A stretch of 64,000 nt of DNA from Dichomitus squalens LYAD-421 SS1. Lineage: Eukaryota; Basidiomycota; Agaricomycetes; Polyporales; Polyporaceae. A program made the position numbers and the translations under genes. Positions 1-11,177 of the stretch are shown in pieces; within the stretch, counting starts at the first letter, position 1, and every line of letters starts with the position of its first letter. Under the pieces are notes generated by a model. The model was given only the letters and a program-made list of their open reading frames with translations. It searched no databases and was not told the origin of the DNA. The stretch is taken from the NCBI RefSeq assembly GCF_000275845.1, contig NW_006766883.1:1201163-1265162 (forward strand), given 5' to 3'.

Positions 1-1061
1 TCGTGGATATCAAGGCTGGGACGACGGTATCCTTCATCATGACTGACGCCAAAGGACGACAGGGAGGTGCTTCACAGTTTTTGCCTGTGGCCCTCTCCGC
101 CGACGCGACGTGTCTCGACAAGAGCTCCCCCGCTTCCGTTTCCAACGCTCCTTCATTGACGTCGTCTACTCACTCGGCAACTCAGACGAAGAGCACCAAA
201 CCGACTCAGTCAGGCTCTCAGCCATCCGCGTCCGCAACCGCAACCGCATCCCCAGATCCGACGACCACATCCAACGGTGGAACAATAGCCGCCGCGATCG
301 TCGGCACCATCGTCGCTCTGCTCGTATTAGGCACGCTTTTCTGGTTCTACCTCCGTCGCCGAAACGGCGGCACGTCCATGTTCAAGGGCACATTCGGGCG
401 TCGGTTCCAGAAGAAGGATGTCGACCTCATGAAATCGGACAGCAACCTGCCCCCTCCCGCCTCCCTAAGCCCGTACCCGCTGTATCACGCGGGAGAAGCT
501 GCGAGCGACGTGTTCACCCCTAACTCGACCTCAAGCCTCATCATGGGACGACCGAGCGACGTCGGGTCGGCGTTCGGCGCTGCCTCCACGGTCAACTTCG
601 CTCGTCCTCCTAACTCAACGTCCTCCCACTTCCCTCCGTCTGCCCGCCCTGACACCATGCACGATGGCTCGTTGTTCGGCGCCGAATCTGCGTACGGCGG
701 CGTCGCCGCGTCTGGCTACGGTAGCTCTGGGTACGGCTACGGCACAGCGGCTGCCGCAGCAGCCGCAGCCCCTCGTCCTGAGGGCAGCATCTTGTCATGG
801 GACCAGAGCCTCACGTCCAGTGCTGCTCGCCGCAAGGCTGAGCAAGCTGGCGTATCGGCGTACCAACCTCCTGCGCGCTTCATCCTCCACACGGACCTCG
901 AGGACGACATCCCGCCACCGCCAGAGGACGAAGTCATCGAGCTTCCGCCGCAGTACACAGAGCGACGGGCACCGCCTCCACCTGGATCGGGCGGCTCACG
1001 CGTGTCGGCGTCCTCCCCGGGCCTCGCGTATCGCGACTCGCACGGCTCGCAGCCGTCATAG
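1..1061 (+). CDS. S/T-rich single-pass membrane protein, 3' part
   Basis: The frame is open from the left edge of the window to a TAG at 1059-1061, so only the C-terminal part (about 352 residues) is present. A Ser/Thr/Pro-rich stretch of roughly 90 residues, likely O-glycosylated and extracellular, is followed by one strong transmembrane helix (around residues 95-116, IAAAIVGTIVALLVLGTLFW) and a basic stop-transfer sequence LRRRNGG. The remaining ~235 residues form a low-complexity, Ser/Pro/Gly/Tyr/Ala-rich cytoplasmic tail with an alanine run and proline clusters (PPPPEDE, APPPPGSG). This architecture is common among basidiomycete cell-surface proteins of unknown role, some of them wall-stress-sensor-like. 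The start and any ectodomain lie outside the window. Function is not assigned. Confidence 0.8.
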   Translation, partial: VDIKAGTTVSFIMTDAKGRQGGASQFLPVALSADATCLDKSSPASVSNAPSLTSSTHSATQTKSTKPTQSGSQPSASATATASPDPTTTSNGGTIAAAIVGTIVALLVLGTLFWFYLRRRNGGTSMFKGTFGRRFQKKDVDLMKSDSNLPPPASLSPYPLYHAGEAASDVFTPNSTSSLIMGRPSDVGSAFGAASTVNFARPPNSTSSHFPPSARPDTMHDGSLFGAESAYGGVAASGYGSSGYGYGTAAAAAAAAPRPEGSILSWDQSLTSSAARRKAEQAGVSAYQPPARFILHTDLEDDIPPPPEDEVIELPPQYTERRAPPPPGSGGSRVSASSPGLAYRDSHGSQPS

Positions 1062-2279
1062 TCGGCGTTCGCGCGACCCTCTTCCGCTCCTTTCTGTCTG
1101 CTGCTGTCGTATATAGGGTTTTCGGTATCTATATGCGCTGAGCCATGCCCCCCGTCCTCGAGGCCCTGGTGGTTGTTCCTATGGCTGCGTTTGTGTTGCT
1201 GTTGTTGTCTGGTGGTCGGCTGTTGGTTGGAGCTGGCGTCTCCTTGGTTCACCCGCTTTTTCCCCCTGAGCTGCATGTTGAACACTACTATCCTTCTATA
1301 ACATCCCCCGTCGTTCACCTCGCCATACCCTTGACCCCGCTCCTCATCTCGCGATCGCCACGAAAGTCCCCTCTCCGACCCCGTGCTCCTTGCTCCCACA
1401 TTCATTCGACTTCGCATACACTTCGCATCCGCACGTCCCTTTCAGTCCGACCGACGCGCAGGTCCCGCGCCGACACCGAACTGGCCGCTCTGGGAGTCCT
1501 CTCGTACCGATGTGCGCATACCACACGCGGGACGCGCTCCTTCCGTTTCGGTCGCCGTGCTGGCGTCGCGCAGCGCGTCGAATCCATCGACATCCTTATT
1601 GCTATGATGCTATAGTCATATCCGCACCTGCCTTCCCCCCCACATTTCTTCCAGACCTTCCAGCCGACCGACCCAAGGATACCAGTTTGTTTGTGTAGGG
1701 TAGTCGTGGGCCGCGTGCCGTGTAGTACAACTTCGACGTATTCCACATCCGTCCACCTGTGTGTCTGAAGCCGGTGCGCCCGCTGAACTCTGGCCACCCG
1801 ACGTGCTCCACATTGGGCCACATGCGAGCACCTGTGGGACGACAAAACAATAACGCAGGTCAGTCGCCTGACCGTGGTATGTGCAGATGGGCGAATGTGG
1901 AAACATGTGGATAGTCCATATGTCGCGATTTATTGGGAAAGCGGTACGTGTGGTAAACTAAGCAATCGGCGAACGTACTAGAACAAGAGACGTAGACGTG
2001 GTTATACAGGCACAAGCAATCAGGCAGACACGACGTGAGATGATCGGACATGGGACAGTGCTCCAGTAGGTGGGCGGACGTATGAGACGACATTGACAGC
2101 GGGAACGAGGAACGCAAAGAGACGAGACGTGATGTGGTAGAATACATTAGCAATAACGCGTGCGCTTCCGGCACCCTCCCCTCCTCTAAATGTTCCGGGG
2201 ACCAGCAACACTGTTGCACAGACAACACGACAGCGATAACGATGCGCACCAAGTATACATGAATGGCGATGCGGTCGCG
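1062..2279. other. intergenic, no supported gene
   Basis: This is the 3' flank of the membrane-protein gene running into the 3' end of the next minus-strand gene. Open frames occur on both strands but overlap one another, are arginine- and serine-rich, and show no recognisable domain. I see no RNA gene or repeat. Confidence 0.5.
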
Positions 2280-3512
2280 TCACTGTTGCGAATAGCCTGC
2301 GAACAGGTTGCTTCCAAGCGCAGGTTCGGAGGTAGGAACGGGAGCGGGGGCGGGTTCGGGGATGGGCATCACCACCGGGGCAGGGATGGGGACCGGCTCC
2401 GCGGGGGGCGGAGCGCCTGCATTTTGCACCGACCCTGGCTCCGAGTCTTCTTCCGCGTCCATGCCACCGCCAAGGCCTGTGCGTGCGAATGCGTCAACCA
2501 TCGAGTCCTGGTCCTTGCGCCGCCTGTGACGGCGGCGACGGTCGTCCTTGATGATGCGTGCGACACGGCGGCGGAATGCGCCGTGCATGACTGGGTCGAC
2601 CATGGCCTGCTTGGAGGCGTAGCACGCGAGCTCGATGCTCGCGAGGAGTCGGACTGTGTCGGAGTTATTGAGGGCCTGTCCGGCAGTTTGGATGGAGCAG
2701 TGATGAATCACGTCGAAAAGGGCGCGAACCAACACGATTGACAAGAGGGGTCCAAGGCGGCGTCGGTGGAAGTACAGCGGAAAGCGCAGAGAGCGTCAGT
2801 CAACTATTCCGTGGAAATGCTAGAAGGCTCACATTGAGAGACCATGACACGACACGACCTCCATCGACACAACCAATCACGACGAAATTACCGCGCCGCT
2901 CGGCCTGGAGGGCTGCGCCCTAGACAGGAAGAGATGGTTGGCAAGGCAGGGGAATGCAGAGACGATGACGCACCTCGCCAAACACGGTCAGTATCTTATG
3001 AGACGACTGAGCTCTGACGACTTGAAGAGCAGACCATATCAGAGACGCGTGCATAGACGAGCAGAGGGAAGCGTGCGCACCGACTCGAGAGGATTGTCCG
3101 GTTAGTTCTTGGGTGACAATACCGCGACCCATATAGGCCCAAGTATCTCTCTCTGGCCTTCGGATATGAACCTTGACAGCAATTTCCTTGAATTGTTCGC
3201 GAGGGGGAGGCACGCCGGCGACAACTGCTCGCATTTGTCGGTATAGGCGGTCCATTTCGGTTAGAACTGGCACAGCCGAGGGACATGAAGGGAAATGCGC
3301 GCATGCGACGCAGGCCAGGACTCACCAGAGTCTGCGTTCAGGTTTGCATATTGGGTGTTGGATGCGTGGTGGAGACCTTGAGGGTGCTGATGGGAGGTGG
3401 TGCCGAGGTCCATGGATGCGTCCATGACGTCCTCCATATTCTGATCCTCTGCGTGCTATAGACGACTGGAGTCAGCAAATGCGCACGACGAGGGAGTATG
3501 TGAGCTCACCAT
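2280..3512 (-). CDS. unrecognised protein, possible PH-like domain and basic/proline-rich tail
   Basis: A five-exon model fits good splice sites: start ATG at 3512-3510, immediately followed by an intron, with exons continuing to a stop at 2280. The N-terminus is acidic and Met/His-rich. The middle reads MDRLYRQMRAVVAGVPPP, then VHIRRPERDTWAYMGRG, SHKILTVFGE and NFVVIGCVDGGRVVSWSLN, followed by a helix rich in Leu and Ala (DTVRLLASIELACYASKQ). That alternation of strands closed by a helix resembles a PH/RanBD-like fold, but this is inference. The C-terminus has a strongly basic patch (KDDRRRRHRRRKDQ, a likely nuclear signal) and a Pro/Ala-rich tail. In the last intron I chose the acceptor that joins WSLN directly to ALNNSDTV. 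No family name is assigned. Confidence 0.55.
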
Positions 3513-3959
3513 TGCCTTAAAGAGGGATTGAGAGTAGCAATATGAAGGGTGGAAGGACGAGGGATGCTGCAGTGGTTAGCAGCGGTGAGGGAAGAGGAGC
3601 GAGGGCCAGCGACCTGAACACGGGCCACTATGGGGCGGCTAAATCGCACGTGACCCATTAAACGCGTAACGCGACGCGACTGGCAGCCACCACCGCGACC
3701 TCTGCCACTCGGCTAAGCGCAATTGGCGTGCATTGTCCGTGCTCCATGCCAACATCTTCCCATTGCGCCTTTGTGTGTAGACTTCTTGCTTTGAGAACCA
3801 GGGTTCTGATCCCAAACGGCTACCCAACGAATCGTTGTACCACAAAGTCGCAAGACAACTCCAAGCCGATGCTTCCCTGTCTGATGTATATAGGGTGTGA
3901 GAGGCGAACGACGAGAGCACGAACAATTCCCTCAACCAGACAACCAGAGCCTCGAACAA
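3513..3959. other. bidirectional promoter region
   Basis: This 447-bp gap separates the starts of two divergent genes. The plus-strand gene has a TATA-like element inside it; nothing comparable was noticed for the minus-strand gene. No other feature is seen. Confidence 0.5.
3887..3892 (+). promoter_or_regulatory. TATA box candidate
   Basis: TATATA lies 68 bases upstream of the ATG at 3960, followed by a leader rich in CAA/CAG, a plausible TATA position for a fungal pol II promoter. Confidence 0.45.
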
Positions 3960-4692
3960 ATGGACCGCAACGAGTCTCCTCCTCCCCCTGGCCCAAGCCA
4001 GCACCGCATCCTCGTCCAGTGCCACCCGCAAGATCGGGAGGCAGCCAGTGTGGCAATGGCGGAGGACGATGCAGCCGTGGAGAAGAAGCGAAACGAGGTA
4101 AAGCATGCTTTGAGTCGCCGCCACTATGTTTCTGATGTTCTGGACACCTCTTCAGCAAGATGCAGACGACGAGACATGGACGCCCTCCTCATCCCAAGAG
4201 TCCAACGAGTCCGTTGAATACGAAGAGCACAACGAGGGGAACGAGCTAGGCAATCCCGATACGCCCCAGGCTACCGCCATTGACAACGACGGGTCTGACA
4301 ACGACGGGTCTGACAACGACGGGTCAGACACCGCCGCAGAAGACGAAGACAACGGTGATGATACTGAGAAGTCCAGCTTGCAGAAAGATCCCGGTGTCCC
4401 CGACTATCCGCCTGCTCTCACTTTTGATGTTCTGCTTGAAGTGCTAAGGAGGCGCAAGAAGTACAATGGCCCGATACCCAGGTTCATCGAAAGATATATT
4501 TCCGGTCTGGCCAAATTGAGCTATCAGGAGTGGAACGTCGTGGTCAAGCTCGTGCGGGAAAACGAGGAGACTCTCGCGAAATACCTGGCGCAAGACAGCG
4601 GCAAGAGGAACGACCTGAAAGAGGACAGCGAGATTCTGGTAAAGGCCTGGGAACAGTCGTGGAGGGATTTTTACGGGTGGACCAGACAATAG
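3960..4692 (+). CDS. short acidic hypothetical protein
   Basis: Two exons give a protein of about 224 residues. Exon 1 is 3960-4097 (46 codons) and a 58-nt intron 4098-4155 (GTAAAG..TTCAG) joins in phase 0 to an exon ending at a TAG at 4690-4692. The first half is very acidic and disordered and includes three copies of D-N-D-G-S. The C-terminal ~100 residues look helical and folded: PALTFDVLLEVLRRRKK, then RFIERYISGLAKLSYQEWN and a Lys/Glu-rich helix ending SWRDFYGWTRQ. No signal peptide, membrane segment or known motif was recognised. An acidic tail with a helical module could suit a chromatin- or chaperone-type partner, but that is speculation. A TATA-like box lies upstream. Confidence 0.7.
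4282..4326 (+). repeat. three tandem 15-bp coding repeats
   Basis: The unit GACAACGACGGGTCT occurs three times head to tail (the third copy ends TCA), encoding D-N-D-G-S each time. Copies are almost identical at the nucleotide level, which suggests recent expansion and possible length polymorphism between strains. Confidence 0.9.
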
Positions 4693-4919
4693 TGGGAGAT
4701 TAGGCTGGTTCATGTACAGTCTCGTTCCCATATAGTGTTGTGTCATCAGGGCAATGTATTCATCGTGTCTCAGGAGATAAGTACGGGCCAGCTACTAAGC
4801 AAAGGTTTCGAGGCGTGAACTGCACATCAATGATAGGCGTCCGTTTAGTCGGGAACGTTGCCAATAGGTCAGTCCTGAAAAATCCCACGATGATGAGCCA
4901 CGCTTCACGGGGTAGTGCA

Positions 4920-7603
4920 TTAACGGGATGCATACGTTTCGATGTTCTCGGTGGTCTCCTCCTTCTCAGGCGGATGCTCGTCCGACGTACCGTTGACCGT
5001 CGCCCCGTTCTCGCGTGCCTTGGTGGGCAGTCCTCCAGCAGCCTTGACGTCCCAGCAACGGACTGTCCAGTCCGCCCCGCCGCTAACGAGCAGGCTAGAC
5101 TCCGCGCTAAAGGCCAAGGAGTACACCGATGCAGTATGGCCCGTCATCTTCTTGACGCATCTACCCGACCCTAAATCCCAAAGTCTGATCGCTAGGTCCT
5201 CCCCTGCAGCCGACTTTGTCAACATCGAAACTTATTGCTTAACGGCCCTCGGCGAGGACATACCAGCTGTGGCCAGATAGCGCCCGTCCGGGCTGAAGGC
5301 AAGCGTAGACACAATGTCATCATGCCTGTAGAAGACACGGACGCACGCCCCGCGTTGTACGTCCCACAGCCTCGCGGTGCCATCACTAGATGCCGTGCCG
5401 AGGTACAGCGAATTGGGGTGGAACCCCACAGCCTACAATACCAAGCTCCGACGTCAGCTTCCGTGCATCGACCCACAGGGCTGTGTACTCACGTTGACAT
5501 CACTAAGATGCCCTGCGTATATGCGCAGAGCTGATGTCCGGTCAGTCGACCACAGTCGTGCAGTTCGGTCCCGAGATGCAGTCGCGAAGTAGATGCCCAT
5601 TGGACTCCATTTCACGTCCCACACCGGATTCTGGTGCCCACGATAGGCAACGACGTTCGTCATGGTATCAAGCGACCATAGGCGCGTCGTGGCGTCTGCG
5701 GAGGCGGAAAGGAGGTATCTTGGCGGACTCGCAGAGCCCCCGACAGGGTCGAACGCGACGGAGTACACAGGTCCGCTGTGCCCGATCAGCTTGCGCGTTG
5801 TCGACCCGCCCTTTTCTCGGATCTTGTTGAGTGACGAGACTGAATCTACGTTAGCCAGAAAACGTATCGGCGAGACATGGAAGCAGCCACTGACCGTCGC
5901 GTATTGAAGTTGTCTGGAAATCGCTCCGCATCCCTTTCAGCTTCTCGCCTTTCAGACTCCACAAGCGGATGTAGCTTTCTGAGAAGCCTGCCGCCAGAAG
6001 GGACGTGTCTGGTGAGAACTCGCAGCACGGCACTCTATCGCTTTGTGAGTCCACAAACTGATCACTATCGCAGAGACACACGCACCCCTCGCCGACATCA
6101 TGGAATGTATATGCACATATGCTAGGAAGCGCACGCGCTCGTACGGCCGCGCCTTGCGGGGTATTCGCGTTTGCCGAGTTGAGTACAGAAGGGTCATACC
6201 GAATTCGTTTTCGTGCATCACGGACTTTTTCCACCTCGCGCTTGACGTCCACGCTCCTGAAGGACGGTGGGTGTGGAGGGAGATCCGAGATTGCAGGCGA
6301 CACTAAACCTGTTAGTGGTGCTTGTCGGGCATAGTGGATGTCATACTGAGCTCCTGGGTCGTGGTCCACCAACGCCTGATCCCTGAGAGTGCGTTCAGTT
6401 TCCGTTCGCAGCTCCTCAGCGATAGGTGCAGGGCCAAGCTTGAGCTCTCCTTTGGAAGCATTGTAGGTAGAAGCATCAGTCGTGCTTCCGTTAGTTTGTG
6501 GCACCACGGAGGAAAGGAAGCCCGTCGACTCCTCCCATGCTCGAGGGGAAACAGAGGTTGTGGACGAAGACGTTACTGTTTTCGTGCGTTAGAGCACGTT
6601 GGAGAAGCTGTCACACTCTACACACCGTCGAAGCGTAGGTGATTATTCACCACCCTCATGATAGCCGCTCGTCCTCGCTTGCCCTTGTCTCCAGAGAAGC
6701 CTTCTCCTGTGCCCGTCGGTTCGCCACCAAAGCCTTCGGTCAACCAGCCTATCAAGAGGCTGAACCCGGATCGGCTCATTCGTACAGTATACTTCTCAGA
6801 CCGGAAGCGCTGCGCGACTTCGTCCGTCTGGACGTGGTATGGCAAAGTGATTGTTGAGAGGTGGTGTAACGTGGTCTGGTGTATAGGGGATAATGAATGC
6901 GAGAACGTAGTGTAGAAGTCCTGGGCTGAGTTGTATGGTACTATGTGAGTCGCGCGCAGAGCAAACGGCAACGAATTATACGGACCGGCTTCCCGAAAAC
7001 CTTGCTGAACCAGATCAAGGTAGAAATGACAGAAGATGGGAAATAAGATAGGTCTGAACTCGGGCTATAGACATACGTGAATACGACGCCACAGTAAGTC
7101 GAGCCTTAACTTACCCGGTACATGTCCAGAGACCCGTCCACCCACGACTGCAACTCCCTGAATCCTTGATGCTTATCCGTAGGGTCAAGCGAGAGAATCT
7201 CTTCAGCTCCAACCGGCCCTATGCTCGATATGAGGTTCTGGATATTCTGAGGGTTTCCCATGGTAGAGAGCTCTTGTAGGACATTCGTTCCATCCTTCAA
7301 AGCGTTCTCGTCCGGGTTGGCAGGTTTCTGCGCGAAGATTGCGAGCTGCTTCACTAATTCCTCCTGCGAAATAGAGTGCGCTGGTGTAGTCTCAGGTTGC
7401 TTGCCCTGGTCATCCGAAGGGGTTGCGCTGCGCTCGATCTCCTCAAGGATTTTCTCCGGGTCTTTGTGTCCGCGCGAGCGCAGATACTCAAGCACCATTC
7501 GGTCGATGGCGGACGTGTTGCTCGATGGGCCCTCCGCGGCAGGGTTCGCGGCAGGGGTGGATGCTCCATCTGGAGTGGAAGCTGCAGGGGTTGCAGCAGA
7601 CAT
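4920..7603 (-). CDS. TAF5: transcription initiation factor TFIID subunit 5 (TAF5)
   Basis: TAF5 is a scaffold subunit of TFIID, and in many fungi also of SAGA, acting in the nucleus in pol II pre-initiation complex assembly. Exon 1 (7115-7603) holds an Ala/Pro/Ser-rich leader, a LisH-like helix (AIDRMVLEYLRSRGHKDPEK) and the start of the TAF5 N-terminal domain. The next exons complete that domain (PEFRPILFPIFCHFYLDLVQ, then AQDFYTTFSHSLSP). A linker leads to six or seven WD40 repeats from about 6030 to 4920, with clear repeat cores such as SESYIRLWSLKGEKLKG, SADATTRLWSLD, SRDRTARLWSTD, SSDGTARLWDV and GADWTVRCWDVK. The stop is at 4920-4922. I count about eight exons. A second in-frame ATG at 7630 is possible; 7603 was preferred because it begins the typical MSAAT-type leader. 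The identification is strong. Confidence 0.93.
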
Positions 7604-7953
7604 GGCAGATAATCGTACAATAGCAAGCAAGTAGCAAGGTCAGAGACTGTCAGTGGAGCATTCAGAGAGCACAGACGAAAGCGGAGGGACGGCAGCGAGT
7701 GGTACACGAGAGCGCGAGGCGGCGTGGTTGCGGAGGAAGTAGCAGCCACATCGCCGACGCGTCCGTTCAACTTACCCCGCGCGCGTCACGCGTCCACGAC
7801 CCGCGCCTGGTCACGGTCGCGCGTCGGCTACAGCGTAGTTGGCTGGACTGGTCCAGGCTTATTTACACAGCGGGTAGGGTACACAGAATATACGGGTATA
7901 TAGTACAGCACTATAACAGTCAATGCATATGCAGCTATGATAGCCTCATAGAA
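7604..7953. other. intergenic: TAF5 promoter and RecQ 3' flank
   Basis: About 350 bp between two same-strand genes. The right part should carry the RecQ-family 3' UTR and the left the TAF5 promoter and leader. No further feature is visible. Confidence 0.5.
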
Positions 7954-10847
7954 TCATCCTCTGCGGCCACGCTTGTAGCTCCCACCGCCATAACCACCAC
8001 GACCTCCGCGAGAGCTGCCGGAAGAGTAATTTGACGTCGTGGTTGTCGTCTTGCTGTATGTACGCTTCTGCGCCGTCCGAGCTGGTGCGATCGTCTCAGC
8101 CTTCTCATACCCCGCTTTCTTACATTCCTCATCGAACGCCGCCACGAGTGCGCTGAAGTCGACGTCGACCATGCTCCCGAAGAGGGGATGCGCTGTCGAC
8201 CACTTGCCATATGTCAACCGGGGAGAAGTGATGCCGAAGGCCATACGAGCGAGCAGCCGGGGGTCGTCTCGTTCCGGGCATGCGTCGAGGATCTTGTTGA
8301 GACGGGCGGCGTCAGGGACCGACTGCGCAATCGGCGAAAATTCCACGCCAGCGCCGCTTGTGCAGAAACTGCATTGGCCACACATGCCATCCGGGACGGC
8401 GTCTTCGTCCCCGAAGTACACGGCGAGACCTTGGGCCAAACCTGGGAATGATCATCGTTCAGTACATGCCACTCAATGCGAAACCTCATTTGACATCTAC
8501 AGTCGTCATTCGTCGCAAACTCGACCACCTTTCGTAGCTTCTCGACCGCTTCGTTTTCGCGTCCGACCATCCCGGTATAAATTTGGTCTGCCAGATGCTT
8601 GATGTCGTTTGTGCCCGTCGGCAAGGGCTTCGTCACCATGAATCGCTACGTCAATAGTTATGAGGATATATCACAGCTACTCGACGCCAAGACACTCACC
8701 GCCCTCACTTGGGATGCCTTGCTTGTGATATGGCCTGCCACATGACATCGTCAGAGCCTTGAAGACAGCTGTCAGAGCGAGACCGACCATCCAACTCCCA
8801 GCCGTTGACAGTTCGAGCGATGTCAGAACGCTCGACTCCTGACCTCTCCGCCGTGAGCATCGTATCAATCTACAGACGTCAGCTATGAGACACGCGAATG
8901 TCATGGCATGAATTTACCTGACATTTGGTACCCTTCGACGTCCAGTAAGTCCTGATGGCCTTCGCTGCAGGGGAAGAGTCGGCCAGAACCTTGGACCATC
9001 CATTCTCGTCGCACCGAGAGATGTCATAGATAGAGTAGAAGGGTGTCGTGGCACGGATATAGCCATAATCCAGTTCCAGCTGTGCGTAACAGAGGTTCAG
9101 GACGTTTTGCTACGAACAGTGAGCCACATCGACAAGGAAACTTGTATTGCCTGTGACACACCCTGATATCATAGCTGTCACAGAACGGCGTGAAAATATG
9201 TCCGAAGGGGTGCCGTAAGAGACATACTCTTTGGACTGCTTGTACAAGTTGAAATCAAGAGTACTGTCCGAAGCAGGCTGCTTCAAGGACACCTCTTGAA
9301 TCCAAAGCTCAATGTCACGTTTGGCGCAAGTGTCGCCTCGGGCAAAGCCCTCGAGGATGGGTAGATCGGTTGCGCAGAGGAACATGTAGCAGTGCGAGAG
9401 CGAGCCATCTCTACCAGCACGACCGACCTCTTGACTGTAGTTCTCCAGTGTTTTCGGCATATGGAAGTGAATGACCTACGCCGCGTCAAGAAAAAAGGAC
9501 CACGTGTATATGTTCGGCGCTCACCTGTCGGATGTTTGCTGGGGTGGAAAAGATGAACTTGAAGTACTGGGTTCGTGTAGACCACAAGAAGCTCACCCTT
9601 GTCAATCCCCATACCGAAGGCAATAGTCGCCACAACAATACCTCTATCAGACTCCATGAACTGCAGCTGGACGCGACCTCGCTCTTCTGAAGGCAAACCA
9701 GCATGATAGATCGCAGCATCCAGTTGGTAGGAGCGCAAAGTATTCGCCACTTCCTCTGCATGTTTCTGCAGAGTGACGTATACGATAGCCGGCCCAGTAC
9801 GCCCCTGCAGAATACTAACGACGCGACTGATTTTCTGAGCCATCGTGTCGAAGACTTCCACGTTCAACGCGAGACTGGCATGACGGCGTTAGCTTGACGT
9901 GAGCAAGACCTAGCGCAAGGGACGCACTTGGGCCGGTACACAGGTATGCGGAAGACACCCGCATCACGGTCGATGAAGAAGCTGCCGCAAATATCCTGGG
10001 AAACCGACGGCGTCGCCGTCGCAGTGAGACAGAGAACGCGCTCGACGTCCATCTCCTCCGCAAAGCGTGCGATCTTGAGGTACTCCGGTCGAAAGCTCGC
10101 GCCCCACTACATCCTGAGTGAATACGTGCACACCGCAAGGCAGATCGCGCCAAACCTGAGAGATGCAGTGGGATTCGTCGACTGCGAGGAGCGAGATGCG
10201 GACGCGTCGCATCATGGCCATGAACCCCTCGTTGTTCAGCCTGGAGCACCGTGTGGATTGTGTTGCCACAGTCCTTAACGCGTGGGGCACTCACCTCTCC
10301 GGCGCGACGTATAGCATCTTCATAGACCCAGTGATAACTTCATTCTTGACCCACCCGGACTTGCTTGCATCCTGCGTGCTGTCCAGGCTCGCCGCCTTGA
10401 CGCCCCTCATGACAAGCGCGTCGACTTGGTCCTTCATGAGCGCTATGAGAGGCGAGATGACCAGAGTCAATCCCTATACCGACGCGTGTAAACCGTCACT
10501 CTATGTCTAAAAGACGCATAGTACTGACCTCCAGGCATAGTGCAGGAATCTGGTACGTCAAACTCTTTCCTCCTACAATGGCGCGTCGACATTAAAGACA
10601 GCGCGCTATATCCCTCAGTACCTGAGCCACGCACCTCCGGTCGGGAACAATACGAGCGCGTTCTCGTTGTCCACGAGGAGACGACGGATGACCTTGACAT
10701 AGTTGGGCGGTCAACGCGCTTCCAAGACACTCGACTCGACAAAAAAGCGCGTACGGCTTCCTGCTCGAGACGGAAAGACGAGAATCCAAAGGTATCTCTG
10801 AGCGCTTCATGTGCTTTCTCCATCATCGGGTGCTGCACGTCTCCCAT
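7954..10847 (-). CDS. RecQ-family ATP-dependent DNA helicase
   Basis: A 3'-5' superfamily 2 helicase expected to unwind DNA in recombination and replication repair. The helicase motifs appear in order on the minus strand: motif 0 FGFSSFRLEQEA; Walker A LFPTGGGKS, split by an intron between the second and third Gly; the DEAH-type box LAVDESHCISQ; motif IV-like VYVTLQKHAEEVA; motif V TIAFGMGIDKG; and motif VI SQEVGRAGRDG. The RecQ C-terminal zinc-binding region is present in part (DGMCGQCSFC). The tail is basic and Gly-rich (RGGRGGYGGGSYKRGRRG) and no HRDC domain is evident. Translation starts at 10847 (MGDVQHPMMEKAHEAL), and an intron beginning just after EQEA restores a normal RecQ sequence VIRRLLVDNENALV. 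About ten exons. The precise paralogue (Sgs1/BLM-, Q4- or WRN-like) cannot be settled by eye; a short protein without HRDC argues against Sgs1. Confidence 0.9.
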
Positions 10848-11177
10848 GTTGGCATGAGCAGGAGAGAGATAGACTATATGAGATGGTACACGCAGAACGA
10901 CCCGTGGACCGAAGGACGGTGCAGCAGATGACCGCGTAAGTAACTCTCACACAGAGGGCGTCTACTGGTGTCGCTTTGTTTACGCGTTGTTTACACTCGG
11001 AATTCGGCGCCTTTGCGCCACGAGCTCGCACGTTCTCTCTCGACAGCAGTTCAAGAATAATATAAAGCACCGCTCATCGTATACACAGCAGGGAACTCGA
11101 CAACATCTCAACAAATCGTGGGAGTAATACAGCGGGCAACTCGGGTAAACCTCGACGGTCTTGGCATCATCCGGAGC
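10848..11177. other. intergenic: RecQ promoter and noxA 3' flank
   Basis: A 330-bp gap holding the promoter of the RecQ gene and the 3' UTR of noxA. No RNA gene or repeat is seen. Confidence 0.5.

Noticed and set aside
737..1417. 226-residue minus-strand open frame
   Set aside because: It is antisense to the membrane-protein coding tail, very Gly/Arg-rich and poly-Ala, with no domain.
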